Source: Hydrocarboniphaga sp.
GTDB lineage: Bacteria > Pseudomonadota > Gammaproteobacteria > Nevskiales > Nevskiaceae
Reading direction: 5' to 3'
DNA: 64,000 bases
Assembly (NCBI RefSeq): GCF_028291725.1
Contig: NZ_JAQGNT010000007.1
Coordinates: forward strand, 84,000 to 147,999
Part shown: positions 35,317 through 43,720 of the stretch, piece by piece
Position numbering within the stretch: the stretch's first letter is position 1
How the letters are laid out: each line of letters opens with the position of its first letter
Program-made: the position numbers and the translations under genes
The notes under the pieces: model-generated
Database searches by the model: none
What the model saw: the letters and a program-made list of their open reading frames with translations, nothing else
Told to the model about the DNA's origin: nothing

Positions 35317-36690
35317 ATGAGTTCGATGACGCGCGACGGCCATATCCTCGCCACCATCGGCAACACGCCGCTGGTGGAACTCAGGCAGCTCGACACCGGC
35401 CTGTGCCGGCTGTTCGTCAAGCTGGAAAATCAAAACCCGACCGGCTCGATCAAGGATCGCATCGGCCTGTCGATGATCGAAGCCGCGGAGAAGAGCGGCC
35501 AGATCAAACCCGGCGGCACTTTGATCGAGGCCACCGCCGGCAACACCGGCCTGGGCCTCGCACTGGTCGCCGCGCAGAAAGGCTATCAACTGGTGCTGGT
35601 GATCCCCGACAAGATGTCGCAGGAGAAAATCCTGCACCTGCGCGCGCTCGGCGCGGACACGCGGATCACGCGCAGCGATGTCGGCAAGGGCCACCCCGAG
35701 TATTACCAGGACATCGCGGAACGGCTCAGCCACGAGATCCCGAACAGTTTTTACGTCAACCAGTTCGCCAACCCGGCCAACCCCTTTGCGCACGAGGCGA
35801 CCACCGGCCCGGAGATCTGGGCGCAGACCGGGCATATGTGCGACGCGGTCGTGGTCGGCGTCGGCTCCGGCGGCACGCTCACGGGCCTGTCGCGCTACTT
35901 CGCACGCGTCGCGCCGCACCTGGAGATGGTGCTGGCCGACCCCAAGGGCTCGATCCTGGCGCCGCTGATCAACACCGGCAAATTGATCACGCCGGGCAGC
36001 TGGCTGGTCGAGGGCATCGGCGAGGATTTCATTCCGCCGAACTGCGAGCTCGACTACGTGAAGAAGGCCTACGAAGTCACCGACGCGGAAAGCTTCCATG
36101 CCGCGCGCCAGCTGCTGGGCCGCGAAGGCATCCTCGGCGGCTCGTCCACCGGCACCCTGCTCGCCGCGGCGCTGCGCTACTGCCGCGAACAGACCGCGCC
36201 CAAGCGCGTCGTCACTTTCGTCTGCGACAGCGGCAACAAGTATCTGACGAAGATGTACAACGACTTCTGGATGTTCGAGCAGGGCCTGCTCGAGCGGCCC
36301 AAACAGGGCAACCTGCTCGATCTGATCGTGCGCCGCTATGCCGAGGGCAGCGTCGCCACGCTGGTGCCGGGCGACACGCTGCTGCAGGCCTATCGGCGCA
36401 TGAAGCTGTTCGACGTCTCGCAGCTGCCGGTGATGGCGGGCGAGCGCGTCGCCGGCATCCTCGACGAGTCCGACCTGCTGTTTCATGTGCAGGCCGATCC
36501 GGCGCGTTTTCAGGACCCGGTGTCGACGGCGATGGTCGCCAAGGTCGAGACCATCGCCAGCGATGCGCCGGTGTCGGCGCTGGTGCCGATCTTCAAGCGC
36601 GACCGTGTCGCGATCGTCGAGGACCAGGGCAGGTTCGTCGGCCTGATCACCAAGATCGATCTGCTGAATTATTTGCGCAAGCAGTTGTGA
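35317..36690 (+). CDS. Cystathionine beta-synthase
   Basis: This 457-residue protein condenses serine and homocysteine to cystathionine. A PLP fold-type II core (residues 1-330) has the lysine in NPTGSIKDRIG, the ATAGNTGLGLAL phosphate loop and the GSGGTLTGLSRYF segment. Two CBS domains follow (AYRRMKLFDVSQLPVMAGERVAGILDESDLL and a second), which bind adenosyl ligands in related enzymes. No heme-binding extension is present. Together with the downstream cystathionine gamma-lyase it gives a reverse transsulfuration route from homocysteine to cysteine. Confidence 0.93.
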   Translation: MSSMTRDGHILATIGNTPLVELRQLDTGLCRLFVKLENQNPTGSIKDRIGLSMIEAAEKSGQIKPGGTLIEATAGNTGLGLALVAAQKGYQLVLVIPDKMSQEKILHLRALGADTRITRSDVGKGHPEYYQDIAERLSHEIPNSFYVNQFANPANPFAHEATTGPEIWAQTGHMCDAVVVGVGSGGTLTGLSRYFARVAPHLEMVLADPKGSILAPLINTGKLITPGSWLVEGIGEDFIPPNCELDYVKKAYEVTDAESFHAARQLLGREGILGGSSTGTLLAAALRYCREQTAPKRVVTFVCDSGNKYLTKMYNDFWMFEQGLLERPKQGNLLDLIVRRYAEGSVATLVPGDTLLQAYRRMKLFDVSQLPVMAGERVAGILDESDLLFHVQADPARFQDPVSTAMVAKVETIASDAPVSALVPIFKRDRVAIVEDQGRFVGLITKIDLLNYLRKQL

Positions 36691-36693
36691 GCC

Positions 36694-37125
36694 GTGCGGG
36701 ATAGCAAGGCACAGACGCATGCGGTCGAACTCCGTCGTCGGATGACGGACGCAGAGCAGCGGCTGTGGCGGCATCTCAAGTTGCGGCAGCTGCTTGGTTT
36801 CAAGTTCAGAAGACAAGTGCCTGTCGGAGCTTACATCGCCGACTTTGCCTGCCTGGAAGCGATGCTGATCGTCGAGCTTGATGGGGGCCAGCACCTCGAC
36901 AATGCGCACGATGAAATGCGCACGCAGTACCTTCAGGCGCGAGGATTCAGGGTACTGCGTTTCTGGAACGATCAGGTTTTCAAGGAGACCAACGCGGTAC
37001 TCGAAGTGATCGCCGCGTCCCTGCGCCCCCATCCCGGCCTTCCCCCGCAAGCGGGGGAAGGAGACCAGCAAAGCCCGATGTCCCCATCTGCCCAGTCCCC
37101 TCCCCCGCCTGCGGGGGAGGGCTAG
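36694..37125 (+). CDS. DUF559 endonuclease-like protein with repeat-derived tail
   Basis: This 143-residue protein belongs to DUF559, related to very-short-patch-repair-type nucleases. It has MTDAEQRLWRHLKLRQLLGFKFRRQ, VDGGQH-like ELDGGQH and GFRVLRFWNDQV. The start is GTG at 36694, three bases after the CBS stop. The last 28 residues or so (from about HPGLPPQAGEG) are encoded by a family G inverted repeat, so the gene's original end has been replaced. It interrupts the CBS/CGL pair. Function is unknown. Confidence 0.75.
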   Translation: MRDSKAQTHAVELRRRMTDAEQRLWRHLKLRQLLGFKFRRQVPVGAYIADFACLEAMLIVELDGGQHLDNAHDEMRTQYLQARGFRVLRFWNDQVFKETNAVLEVIAASLRPHPGLPPQAGEGDQQSPMSPSAQSPPPPAGEG

Positions 37126-37135
37126 GGTGGGGGCG
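37030..37135. repeat. Inverted repeat, family G (copy 1)
   Basis: CTTCCCCCGCAAGCGGGGGAAG is a tight hairpin, and CCTCCCCCGCCTGCGGGGGAGG is a second nearby. The same type recurs at the right edge of the window (63901 on). The coding frame of the DUF559 gene runs through it. Confidence 0.75.
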
Positions 37136-37158
37136 CGACGACCCAACCGAACTACAAA

Positions 37159-38310
37159 ATGAAAAAACACTTCGCCACCCGAACCATCCACGCCGGCCAG
37201 TCGCCCGATCCCTCGACCGGCGCGATCATGCCGCCGATCTACGCGACCTCCACCTACGTGCAGGAAAGCCCCGGCGTGCACAAGGGCTATGAGTATTCGC
37301 GCTCGCAGAATCCGACGCGCTTCGCCTACGAGCGCTGCGTCGCCGACCTGGAGAGCGGCACGCGCGGCTATGCCTTCGCATCCGGGCTCGCGGCGACGTC
37401 GACGATTCTCGATCTGCTCGAACCCGGCGCGCATGTGATCGCCAGCGACGATATGTACGGCGGCAGCTATCGTCTGTTCGCGCGGGTGCGCGCCCGCTCG
37501 GCCGGGCTGGAGTTCAGCTATGTCGACATGCGCGACGCCCGCAACGTCGAAGCCGCGATCCGGCCGAACACGAAAATGATCTGGGTCGAGACGCCGACCA
37601 ACCCGATGATGCGGCTCGCCGACCTGGCGGCAATCGCGGCCATCGCGAAACGGCACGGCATTCTCGCGGCGGCGGACAACACCTTCGCCAGCCCTTATCT
37701 GCAGCGTCCGCTGGAGCTGGGCTTCGGCCTGGTGATGCATTCCGCGACCAAGTACTTGAACGGCCATTCCGACATGGTCGGCGGCGTTGCAGTCGTGGGT
37801 GATGACACCGAACTCGCCGAACGGCTGGCGTTCCTGCAGAACGCGGTCGGCGCCATCGCCGGGCCGTTCGATTCGTTCCTCGCGCTGCGCGGCGTCAAGA
37901 CACTGGCGATCCGCATGCAGCGGCACTGCGAGAATGCGCTGGCGCTCGCGGCCTGGCTGGAGGCGCATCCCAAGGTTGCGCGCGTCCACTATCCCGGCCT
38001 TGCGTCGCATCCCCAGCACGAACTCGCGCGGCGGCAGATGAGCAGCGGTTACGGCGGCATGATTTCGATCGATCTCAAGGGAGCCTTGCCGGAGGCGCGG
38101 CGTTTTCTGGAACGCTGCGAGCTGTTCGCGCTCGCCGAAAGTCTCGGCGGCGTCGAGAGCCTGATCGAGCATCCGGCGATCATGACCCACGCGACGATCC
38201 CGCCGGAGACGCGCGCGCAGCTCGGCATCAGCGACACGCTGTGCCGGCTGTCGGTGGGCATCGAAGACGTCGAGGATCTCAAGGCCGATCTCGATCGGGC
38301 CTTGAGCTAA
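37159..38310 (+). CDS. Cystathionine gamma-lyase / gamma-synthase family
   Basis: This 383-residue fold-type I PLP enzyme has TRTIHAGQSPDPSTGA at the start and YEYSRSQNPTR near residue 50. The PLP lysine lies in HSATKYLNGHSDMVGG, and SLGGVESLIEHPAIMTHATI sits near the C-terminus. It cleaves cystathionine to cysteine (lyase) or makes it (synthase). The pairing with CBS favours the lyase role. It starts 33 bases after the DUF559 gene, on the same strand. Confidence 0.92.
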   Translation: MKKHFATRTIHAGQSPDPSTGAIMPPIYATSTYVQESPGVHKGYEYSRSQNPTRFAYERCVADLESGTRGYAFASGLAATSTILDLLEPGAHVIASDDMYGGSYRLFARVRARSAGLEFSYVDMRDARNVEAAIRPNTKMIWVETPTNPMMRLADLAAIAAIAKRHGILAAADNTFASPYLQRPLELGFGLVMHSATKYLNGHSDMVGGVAVVGDDTELAERLAFLQNAVGAIAGPFDSFLALRGVKTLAIRMQRHCENALALAAWLEAHPKVARVHYPGLASHPQHELARRQMSSGYGGMISIDLKGALPEARRFLERCELFALAESLGGVESLIEHPAIMTHATIPPETRAQLGISDTLCRLSVGIEDVEDLKADLDRALS

Positions 38311-38321
38311 AACCGTAAGGC

Positions 38322-38639
38322 TTAGCTTTTCTCGGCGTCGCGCTTGGCCTTCATCGCGGCCATCGCCGAGACGATTTCGCCCTTGGTCAAGTAGCCGTCC
38401 TTGTCCGCGTCGATCTCGGAGAAGTGCTCGGACACACGCGGCATGCCGGCCTTGGCCTCGTCCGGGCTCAGCTTGCCGTCGTGATTCGCGTCGGCCGCCT
38501 CGAATTTCTGTTGCAGCATGGCCATGGCTTTCTCGGCCTTGTCGCTGCCCGTCGCATCCTGTGCGTTCGCGGCGGTGGCCGCGACAGCGCAGCAGGCCAA
38601 CATCGTCAACATCACTCGGCGCTTCATCGGCTTGGGCAT
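38322..38639 (-). CDS. EF-hand exported protein
   Basis: This 105-residue protein starts with a signal peptide (LTMLACCAVAATAANAQ) and carries two EF-hand loops, DANHDGKLSPDE and DADKDGYLTKGE, with all five Ca-binding side chains in each. It should bind calcium in the periplasm. AGGAG precedes the ATG at 38639 at a good distance. It is convergent with the cystathionine gamma-lyase gene and not in an operon. Role unknown. Confidence 0.85.
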   Translation of the reverse strand: MPKPMKRRVMLTMLACCAVAATAANAQDATGSDKAEKAMAMLQQKFEAADANHDGKLSPDEAKAGMPRVSEHFSEIDADKDGYLTKGEIVSAMAAMKAKRDAEKS

Positions 38640-38760
38640 CCTGATCTCCTGGTAGTTGGGCCCGCGGGTTCCGAGCCGGGCCGCGACAGCCTACTAGGCC
38701 CCGGCCAGTGGAAGATTGCGATTTCTCACTAATTTGTTGCATGGCGTTACGCGCGGTGGC

Positions 38761-40158
38761 TCACATCACCCGTGACGCCAGCGCCGGGTGCTGCTCGATC
38801 GCGTCCTCGATGATCTCCAGCGAATGCTGGCAGTCATCGCGACTCGACGCGCCGCCCAGGCATACGCGTACCGCCTCCGGTGCACCGCCGCTGACGGTGA
38901 ACGTGTCCGACACCACGACGCCGACGCCATGCGAACGCAGGTGCGCAGCGAACTCGATGCGGTTCCAGGGCTGGGGCACGCTCAGCCACAGGTGGAACGC
39001 TTCCGGATGCGCCACGTACTGCGCCTGCCGCAGCACGCGCCGCGCGATGTTCTGGCGCAGCTTCGATTCCTCGCGGATCGCGGTCGTCGACGCGACGACG
39101 GTACCGTCGTCGATCCAGCGCGTCGCCAGTGCCACCGACAGCGGCGAGGCCATCACCGAGGTGGTGCGCAAGGTCGCCTGCACGCGCGCCGTGTAGCGCA
39201 CGTTGGGCGTGCACAGGTAGGCGATGCGCAGGCCGGCGCCCAGGTGCTTGGCGAAGCCGGTGATATAGAACGTCAGCTCGGGCGCCAGCGTCGCCAGCGG
39301 CGGCGGACTTTGCGCCGGCAAAAAACCATAGGCATCGTCCTCGATGATCGGCACCGCGTGTCGCCGCGCGATCTCGGTGATCGCCTGGCGGCGCTGCAGC
39401 GACATCGTCGCCGTGGTCGGGTTCAGCAGGGTCGGATTGCAATACAGCGCCTTGGGCGGATCGGCCGCGCACAACGCGCCGAAAGCTTCGGGATCGATGC
39501 CCTCGTCGTCGATCGGCAGGCCGATCAGGCGGATGCCGAGATGCGCGGCGATGCCCTTGATGCCGGGATAGGTGACGGCCTCGCAGGCGATCGCATCGCC
39601 GGCGCGTGCCAGCACCGTGAACAGCGCCAGCAGCGCGCCCTGCACGCCCGGGCACACCAGCACGCGCTGCGTCGCCAGACCCGGCAGCCGCGGCGCCAGC
39701 CAGCGCACACCGGCCGCGCGGTCATCAAAGCTGCCGCCGAATTCCTGGTAACGCAGCAGATCGTAGGGATCGACGCGCTGCAGGCTGGCAATGCCGTCGC
39801 GAAACCGCTCGAGTAGGGCCGGATCGCCAGGCTCCGGCGGCATGTTCATCGTCATGTCGATCAACGAGGCCGCCAAGGGGCGCTTCACCGGATCGGCGCG
39901 CACTGCCTCGCGTACCACGGTGCCGACGCCGGGCCGCGAGTCGATCAGCCCGCGGCGCTGCGCCTCGGCATAACCGCGCGCGGCGGTGGTGAAGTTCAGA
40001 TCCAGCGCCGCCGCGAGCACCCGCAGGGTCGGCAGCTTCTGGTTGGCGGTCAGTTGCCCGGACTGGATGTCGGCCGCGATCGCATCGGCGATCACCCTAT
40101 ACGCCGGCCCCTCGTTGCGGCGCAGCGCAGCGGCCCAGCGGCTGGTGTGATTCGACAC
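38761..40158 (-). CDS. MocR-type (GntR + aminotransferase) regulator
   Basis: This 465-residue protein joins an N-terminal GntR winged helix (residues 1-85: AIAADIQSGQLTANQKLPTLRVLAAALDLN then GYAEAQRRGLIDSRPGVGTVV) to a class I aminotransferase-like domain. A PLP-lysine-like segment is seen (YITGFAKHLGAGLRIAYL), as well as YCNPTLLNPTT and IIEDDAYGFLPA. MocR proteins such as GabR, PdxR and TauR use PLP to sense amino compounds and bind direct repeats. It is divergent from the Nit1C genes, so it is the likely local regulator. Five copies of an octamer lie in the intergenic region. Confidence 0.88.
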   Translation of the reverse strand: MSNHTSRWAAALRRNEGPAYRVIADAIAADIQSGQLTANQKLPTLRVLAAALDLNFTTAARGYAEAQRRGLIDSRPGVGTVVREAVRADPVKRPLAASLIDMTMNMPPEPGDPALLERFRDGIASLQRVDPYDLLRYQEFGGSFDDRAAGVRWLAPRLPGLATQRVLVCPGVQGALLALFTVLARAGDAIACEAVTYPGIKGIAAHLGIRLIGLPIDDEGIDPEAFGALCAADPPKALYCNPTLLNPTTATMSLQRRQAITEIARRHAVPIIEDDAYGFLPAQSPPPLATLAPELTFYITGFAKHLGAGLRIAYLCTPNVRYTARVQATLRTTSVMASPLSVALATRWIDDGTVVASTTAIREESKLRQNIARRVLRQAQYVAHPEAFHLWLSVPQPWNRIEFAAHLRSHGVGVVVSDTFTVSGGAPEAVRVCLGGASSRDDCQHSLEIIEDAIEQHPALASRVM

Positions 40159-40167
40159 GAGGATCTC

Positions 40168-40196
40168 CGATCAACTGAAACAGCTATCCGATCAAT
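40168..40196. promoter_or_regulatory. Operator-like octamers near the MocR gene start
   Basis: CGATCAAC (40168-40175) and CGATCAAT (40189-40196) lie 21 bases apart, two helical turns, in the same orientation. They are 10 to 38 bases before the MocR start codon, a position suited to autorepression. Confidence 0.6.
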
Positions 40197-40308
40197 GTCG
40201 GCATTATGCATCAGACCATGCGAACAATGCACCAGCCTGAGACAATTTGCCCCAGCCTGGAGCAGCGCCGGGCTGATCAGACTCTCGCTCCCCGAAAGAC
40301 CCGGAATC

Positions 40309-40338
40309 CTATCAATGGGCGATCAATACGCGATCAAT
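40309..40338. promoter_or_regulatory. Three 11-bp-phased octamers upstream of nitB
   Basis: CTATCAAT, CGATCAAT and CGATCAAT start at 40309, 40320 and 40331, exactly 11 bases apart, so they lie on one face of the helix. A further reverse copy, GTTGATCG, is at 40385-40392. Direct repeats of this spacing fit a dimeric MocR binding site. Confidence 0.65.
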
Positions 40339-40421
40339 CAAAAGTCGGGCAGCAGAATTTCCAAGCCTTCCAATATTGTCTCCCGTTGATCGCATTTTCA
40401 GCCGGCCAGGCACGCAACAAG

Positions 40422-40436
40422 TGGCACAAGGGTTGC
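40422..40436 (+). promoter_or_regulatory. Sigma-54 (-24/-12) promoter of Nit1C
   Basis: TGGCAC, five bases, then TTGC: the -24 GG and -12 GC spacing is exact. The start of transcription would be near 40448, about 50 bases before the nitB ATG. Sigma-54 use fits a nitrogen-related cluster and agrees with the sigma-54-type activator (NitR) known beside the Pseudomonas pseudoalcaligenes nit1C genes. Confidence 0.65.
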
Positions 40437-40499
40437 GCCTCGTCTGCCACCGGCACCGATGCTTCGGCGCCAGGAACCGCAAACCAACAGGAGCCACCG

Positions 40500-40982
40500 A
40501 TGCCCGCCGTCAACATTCCCGCACACAAGAAAGGTGATTTCTTCGTCGATTACGAAGAGAAAGTCTTTGAAGACGTCAAAGCCAAGACCGGCGAGAAAGC
40601 GCTGGTCACGTTTCACACCGTCGCGTTCGAGGGCTCGATCGGCCTGGTCAACCTGCTCCAGGCCAAGCGTCTGCAGCGCAAGGGCTTCGAAACTTCGGTA
40701 CTGCTATACGGCCCCGGCGTCACGCTCGGCGTGCAGCGCGGTTTCCCGACGCTGGGCGACGACGCTTTTCCCGGCCATCAGAATTTCAACAATCAGCTGA
40801 AGGCGTTCATGGACGAAGGCGGCAAGGTCTACGCCTGCCGCTTTGCGCTGCAGGCTCTGTACGGCCACGGCGAAGCCGCGCTGCAGCCAGGCATACGCCC
40901 GATCAGCCCGCTCGACGTGCTGGATCTGATGCTGATCCACCGCAACGCCGACGCATTCACGATGCATACCTGGACGCTCTGA
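40500..40982 (+). CDS. nitB: Nit1C protein, MSMEG_0572/Sll0783 family
   Basis: This 160-residue protein matches the MSMEG_0572/Sll0783 nitrogen-starvation family. Typical segments are [48 protein letters not shown] and the ending [13 protein letters not shown]. Sll0783 in Synechocystis is needed for poly-hydroxybutyrate build-up in nitrogen starvation. The biochemical role is unknown; the fold looks DsrE-like. AGGAG precedes the ATG at 40500. It opens the cluster, and a REP pair separates it from the nitrilase gene. Confidence 0.88.
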   Translation: MPAVNIPAHKKGDFFVDYEEKVFEDVKAKTGEKALVTFHTVAFEGSIGLVNLLQAKRLQRKGFETSVLLYGPGVTLGVQRGFPTLGDDAFPGHQNFNNQLKAFMDEGGKVYACRFALQALYGHGEAALQPGIRPISPLDVLDLMLIHRNADAFTMHTWTL

Positions 40983-41022
40983 GATCGCCATGCGTACCGC
41001 CATCGTGGCGATCGTAGCTTTT

Positions 41023-41100
41023 GTAGGTTGGGGTGAGCGCAGCGAACCCCAACATCGCGCGCTCGACATGTTGGGCATCGCTGCGCTCAGCCCAACCTAC
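41023..41100. repeat. REP pair, family B (copy 4)
   Basis: An inverted pair with GTAGGTTGGGGTGAGC at the left, placed between nitB and nitC inside the Nit1C operon. The right arm has diverged (CTCAGCCCAACCTAC). It could modulate the amount of nitB relative to nitC message. Confidence 0.9.
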
Positions 41101-41120
41101 GGTCTCGACGGAGGTGCGCG

Positions 41121-42146
41121 ATGAGCACCGTCATCCGCGCCGCCGCCGCCCAGCTCTCGCCGGTGCTGGGCAGCCGCGAGGGCACCTTGGCCAAGGTCGT
41201 CGACGCAATTGCGGCAGCGGCGCGCCAAGGCGCCCAGCTGATCGTGTTCCCGGAGACGGTGGTGCCCTACTACCCGTACTTCTCCTTCATCACGCCCGCG
41301 GTGGCGATGGGCCCGGCGCATCTGGCGCTGTACGAGCAGGCAGTGACGGTGCCCAGCGCCGCCACCGAACTCGTCGGCTCGGCGGCGAAGCGGCACGGCA
41401 TCGTCGTCGTGCTCGGTGTCAACGAGCGCGATCACGGCACGCTCTACAACACGCAGCTGGTGTTCGACACCAGCGGCGAGATCGTGCTGAAACGCCGCAA
41501 GATCACGCCGACCTATCACGAGCGCATGGTCTGGGGTCAGGGCGACGGCAGCGGCCTGAAAGTGGTCGACACCGCGGTCGGCCGCGTCGGCGCGCTCGCC
41601 TGCTGGGAGCACTACAACCCGCTCGCCCGCTATGCACTGATGGCGCAGCACGAGCAGATCCATTGCAGCCAGTTTCCGGGTTCGCTGGTCGGCCCGATTT
41701 TCGCCGAGCAGATGGAACTCAGCGTGCGCAACCACGCACTGGAATCCGGCTGTTTCGGCATCAATGCGACCGGCTGGCTGAGCGAAGAACAGATCGTGGC
41801 CATCACACCCGATCCGCAGCTGCAGAAAGCGATGCACGGCGGCTGCTATACCGCGATCGTGTCGCCGGAAGGCAAGCATCTGTGCGAGCCGCTGCGCGAA
41901 GGCGAAGGCCTGTGCGTGGCCGACCTCGACTTCGCGCTGATCACCAAGCGCAAACGCATGATGGATTCGGTCGGCCACTACGCGCGCCCGGAATTGCTGT
42001 CGCTGAATCTCGACACGCGTGCGGCCTCGCCGCTGCACAGCACCGCTCCCGTTGTTGGAGGACTCATTGATGAACGCCCCGCTTCCGAACTCGACAACGC
42101 AGCAGCTACTGACCGACCTTCAATCCCGCGGCTTACGTCTGATTGA
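41121..42146 (+). CDS. nitC: Nit1C nitrilase (Sll0784 type)
   Basis: This 341-residue carbon-nitrogen hydrolase has the full catalytic triad: Glu45 in [10 protein letters not shown], Lys127 in [15 protein letters not shown] and Cys161 in [11 protein letters not shown]. Sll0784-type nitrilases hydrolyse nitriles to carboxylate and ammonia, and the family member NitC of Pseudomonas pseudoalcaligenes is needed for growth on cyanide. GGAGGTG precedes the ATG. The last 77 bases overlap the radical SAM gene. The polypeptide ends in a flexible tail. Confidence 0.95.
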   Translation: MSTVIRAAAAQLSPVLGSREGTLAKVVDAIAAAARQGAQLIVFPETVVPYYPYFSFITPAVAMGPAHLALYEQAVTVPSAATELVGSAAKRHGIVVVLGVNERDHGTLYNTQLVFDTSGEIVLKRRKITPTYHERMVWGQGDGSGLKVVDTAVGRVGALACWEHYNPLARYALMAQHEQIHCSQFPGSLVGPIFAEQMELSVRNHALESGCFGINATGWLSEEQIVAITPDPQLQKAMHGGCYTAIVSPEGKHLCEPLREGEGLCVADLDFALITKRKRMMDSVGHYARPELLSLNLDTRAASPLHSTAPVVGGLIDERPASELDNAAATDRPSIPRLTSD

Positions 42147-43179
42147 ACCCGAAGCCGGCGCGCCTAGCCGACGCGGCGGTGCCGGCCCGACCGATCACAA
42201 GGCGGTCACCGTCGATGGCCGCACGATCATGGTGCCGGTGCATACCGGCAGCGCGGCGGACTCACCGTACGAGACCGGTGCGATGGCCGCCGACGGCAGC
42301 GTGCCGCTGAAGCTCAACGGTGTGAGCATCGCCAGCATCGGCTTCCCGCGCCAGCCGCGCTTTTACAAGATGCAGACTTTCGACGGCGTGCCGTATTCCA
42401 AGATCGCACAGCTGCACGGCAGCGACGTGCTCGCGACCACGGTGCTGCAGACCTGCGTGCGCTACGGCCGGCGCAGTACCAGCTGCCAGTTCTGCGCCAT
42501 CGGCGAATCGCTGGCGAACGGGCTGACGATCAATCGCAAGCTGCCCGAACAACTCGCCGAAGTCGCCCGCGCCGCAGTGCTGCTCGACGGCGTCCAGCAC
42601 ATGGTGATGACCACTGGCACGCCGAACTTCAGCGATCGCGGCGCGGCCTTGCTGTGCGAAAGCGCGTTCGCGGTGAAGGCCGCGGTTGCACTGCCGATCC
42701 AGGCACAGTGCGAGCCGCCGGACGATCCGATCTGGTTCTCGCGGATGAAAGCCGCCGGCGTCGACAGCCTCGGCATGCACCTGGAAGCGGTCACGCCGGA
42801 AGTGCGCCAGCGCATCATGCCGGGCAAGGCCGAGGTCAGCATCGAGCAGTATCTGCAGGCTTTCGCAGAGGCGGTCGCGGTATTCGGTCGCGGCCAGGTC
42901 AGCACCTACATCCTCGCCGGCCTCGGCGATACGCGCGAGGCGATTCTGGACATGTGCGAACAGCTGGTCGCGCTCGGCGTATATCCGTTCGTGGTGCCGT
43001 TCGTACCGGTGTCGGGCACGCCGCTGGCGAATCACCCGGCGCCAGACCCGGTGTTCATGCGCAGCCTGCTGCAGCCGCTGGGCAGGATGCTGGTCGACGG
43101 CGGTTTGCGCAGCGCCGACATCAAGGCCGGCTGTGGCCGCTGCGGCGCGTGTTCCAGCCTGGCTTCGTATGAACGCTGA
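42070..43179 (+). CDS. nitD: Nit1C radical SAM protein, MSMEG_0568/Sll0785 family
   Basis: This 369-residue protein carries an unusual cluster motif: Cys129, then nine residues, Cys139, two residues, Cys142 ([14 protein letters not shown]), a CX9CX2C pattern like that of Elp3 in place of CX3CX2C. The C-terminus has a second set, Cys355, Cys358, Cys361 (CGRCGACSS), likely for an auxiliary cluster. It is the only radical SAM enzyme of the cluster and its reaction is not established. The start overlaps nitC by 77 bases; GGAGG at 42056 supports it. Confidence 0.9.
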   Translation: MNAPLPNSTTQQLLTDLQSRGLRLIEPEAGAPSRRGGAGPTDHKAVTVDGRTIMVPVHTGSAADSPYETGAMAADGSVPLKLNGVSIASIGFPRQPRFYKMQTFDGVPYSKIAQLHGSDVLATTVLQTCVRYGRRSTSCQFCAIGESLANGLTINRKLPEQLAEVARAAVLLDGVQHMVMTTGTPNFSDRGAALLCESAFAVKAAVALPIQAQCEPPDDPIWFSRMKAAGVDSLGMHLEAVTPEVRQRIMPGKAEVSIEQYLQAFAEAVAVFGRGQVSTYILAGLGDTREAILDMCEQLVALGVYPFVVPFVPVSGTPLANHPAPDPVFMRSLLQPLGRMLVDGGLRSADIKAGCGRCGACSSLASYER

Positions 43180-43196
43180 GGCCGATTCGCGCACCT

Positions 43197-43262
43197 GTAG
43201 GAGCGGTCCTTGACCGCGATTGACGCTGCAAGCTCGCATTCGCGGTCAAGGACCGCTCCTAC
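43197..43262. repeat. REP pair, family C (copy 3)
   Basis: GTAGGAGCGGTCCTTGACCGC at the left faces CGCGGTCAAGGACCGCTCCTAC at the right, in the gap between nitD and the DUF1348 gene. It is the second REP pair inside the Nit1C operon. Confidence 0.9.
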
Positions 43263-43285
43263 AGTTCATTAAACGGAGACTGGTC

Positions 43286-43717
43286 ATGACCATCGAACCC
43301 CGCCCGCCCTTCCCGCCGTTCACTGCCGAAACCGCGGCCAAAAAAGTCCAGGCCGCCGAAGACGCCTGGAACTCGCGCGATCCGGCGCGCGTCGCGCTCG
43401 CCTACACGCCCGATTCCGAGTGGCGCAACCGCTCCGATTTTTTCTCCGGCCGCGACGCGATCCGCACTTTCCTGACCCAAAAATGGGAACGCGAACTCGA
43501 CTACCGCCTGAAGAAAGAACTCTGGGCATTCACTGGCAACCGCATCGCCGTGCGCTTCGAATACGAATACCACGATGCGGACGGAAACTGGTTCCGCGCC
43601 TACGGCAACGAGAACTGGGAGTTCGACGACAACGGCCTGATGCAGCGCCGTTTCGCCAGCATCAACGACGTCGCCATTAGCGAAGCTCAGCGCAAGTTCC
43701 ATTGGGACCGGGGCTGA
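43286..43717 (+). CDS. DUF1348 (NTF2-like) protein
   Basis: This 143-residue protein matches DUF1348, an NTF2-like fold. Landmarks are [32 protein letters not shown], a [18 protein letters not shown] segment and [23 protein letters not shown] precedes the ATG at 43286. It is not a standard member of the Nit1C set and follows a REP pair, so it may have been added to the operon. Its NTF2-like cone could bind a small hydrophobic molecule; no substrate is known. Confidence 0.85.
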   Translation: MTIEPRPPFPPFTAETAAKKVQAAEDAWNSRDPARVALAYTPDSEWRNRSDFFSGRDAIRTFLTQKWERELDYRLKKELWAFTGNRIAVRFEYEYHDADGNWFRAYGNENWEFDDNGLMQRRFASINDVAISEAQRKFHWDRG

Positions 43718-43720
43718 GCC

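Larger units (their letters stand above)
40159..40499. promoter_or_regulatory. Control region between MocR regulator and Nit1C cluster
   Basis: These 341 bases hold the regulator's own promoter, five or six octamer copies listed separately, and a sigma-54-type promoter close to nitB. A GCATCAGACCATGC sequence near 40208-40221 is loosely palindromic. No ORF of interest is seen. Confidence 0.7.

Noticed and set aside
35206..38742. A 1178-codon open frame on the minus strand opposite CBS, DUF559 and CGL
   Set aside because: It is a high-GC shadow of well-identified plus-strand genes; the translation is Arg/Ala/Gln/His-rich with no domain.
40208..40235. NtrC-type sites upstream of nitB
   Set aside because: GCATCAGACCATGC and a lone GCACCA half-site are too weak to call without experimental data.
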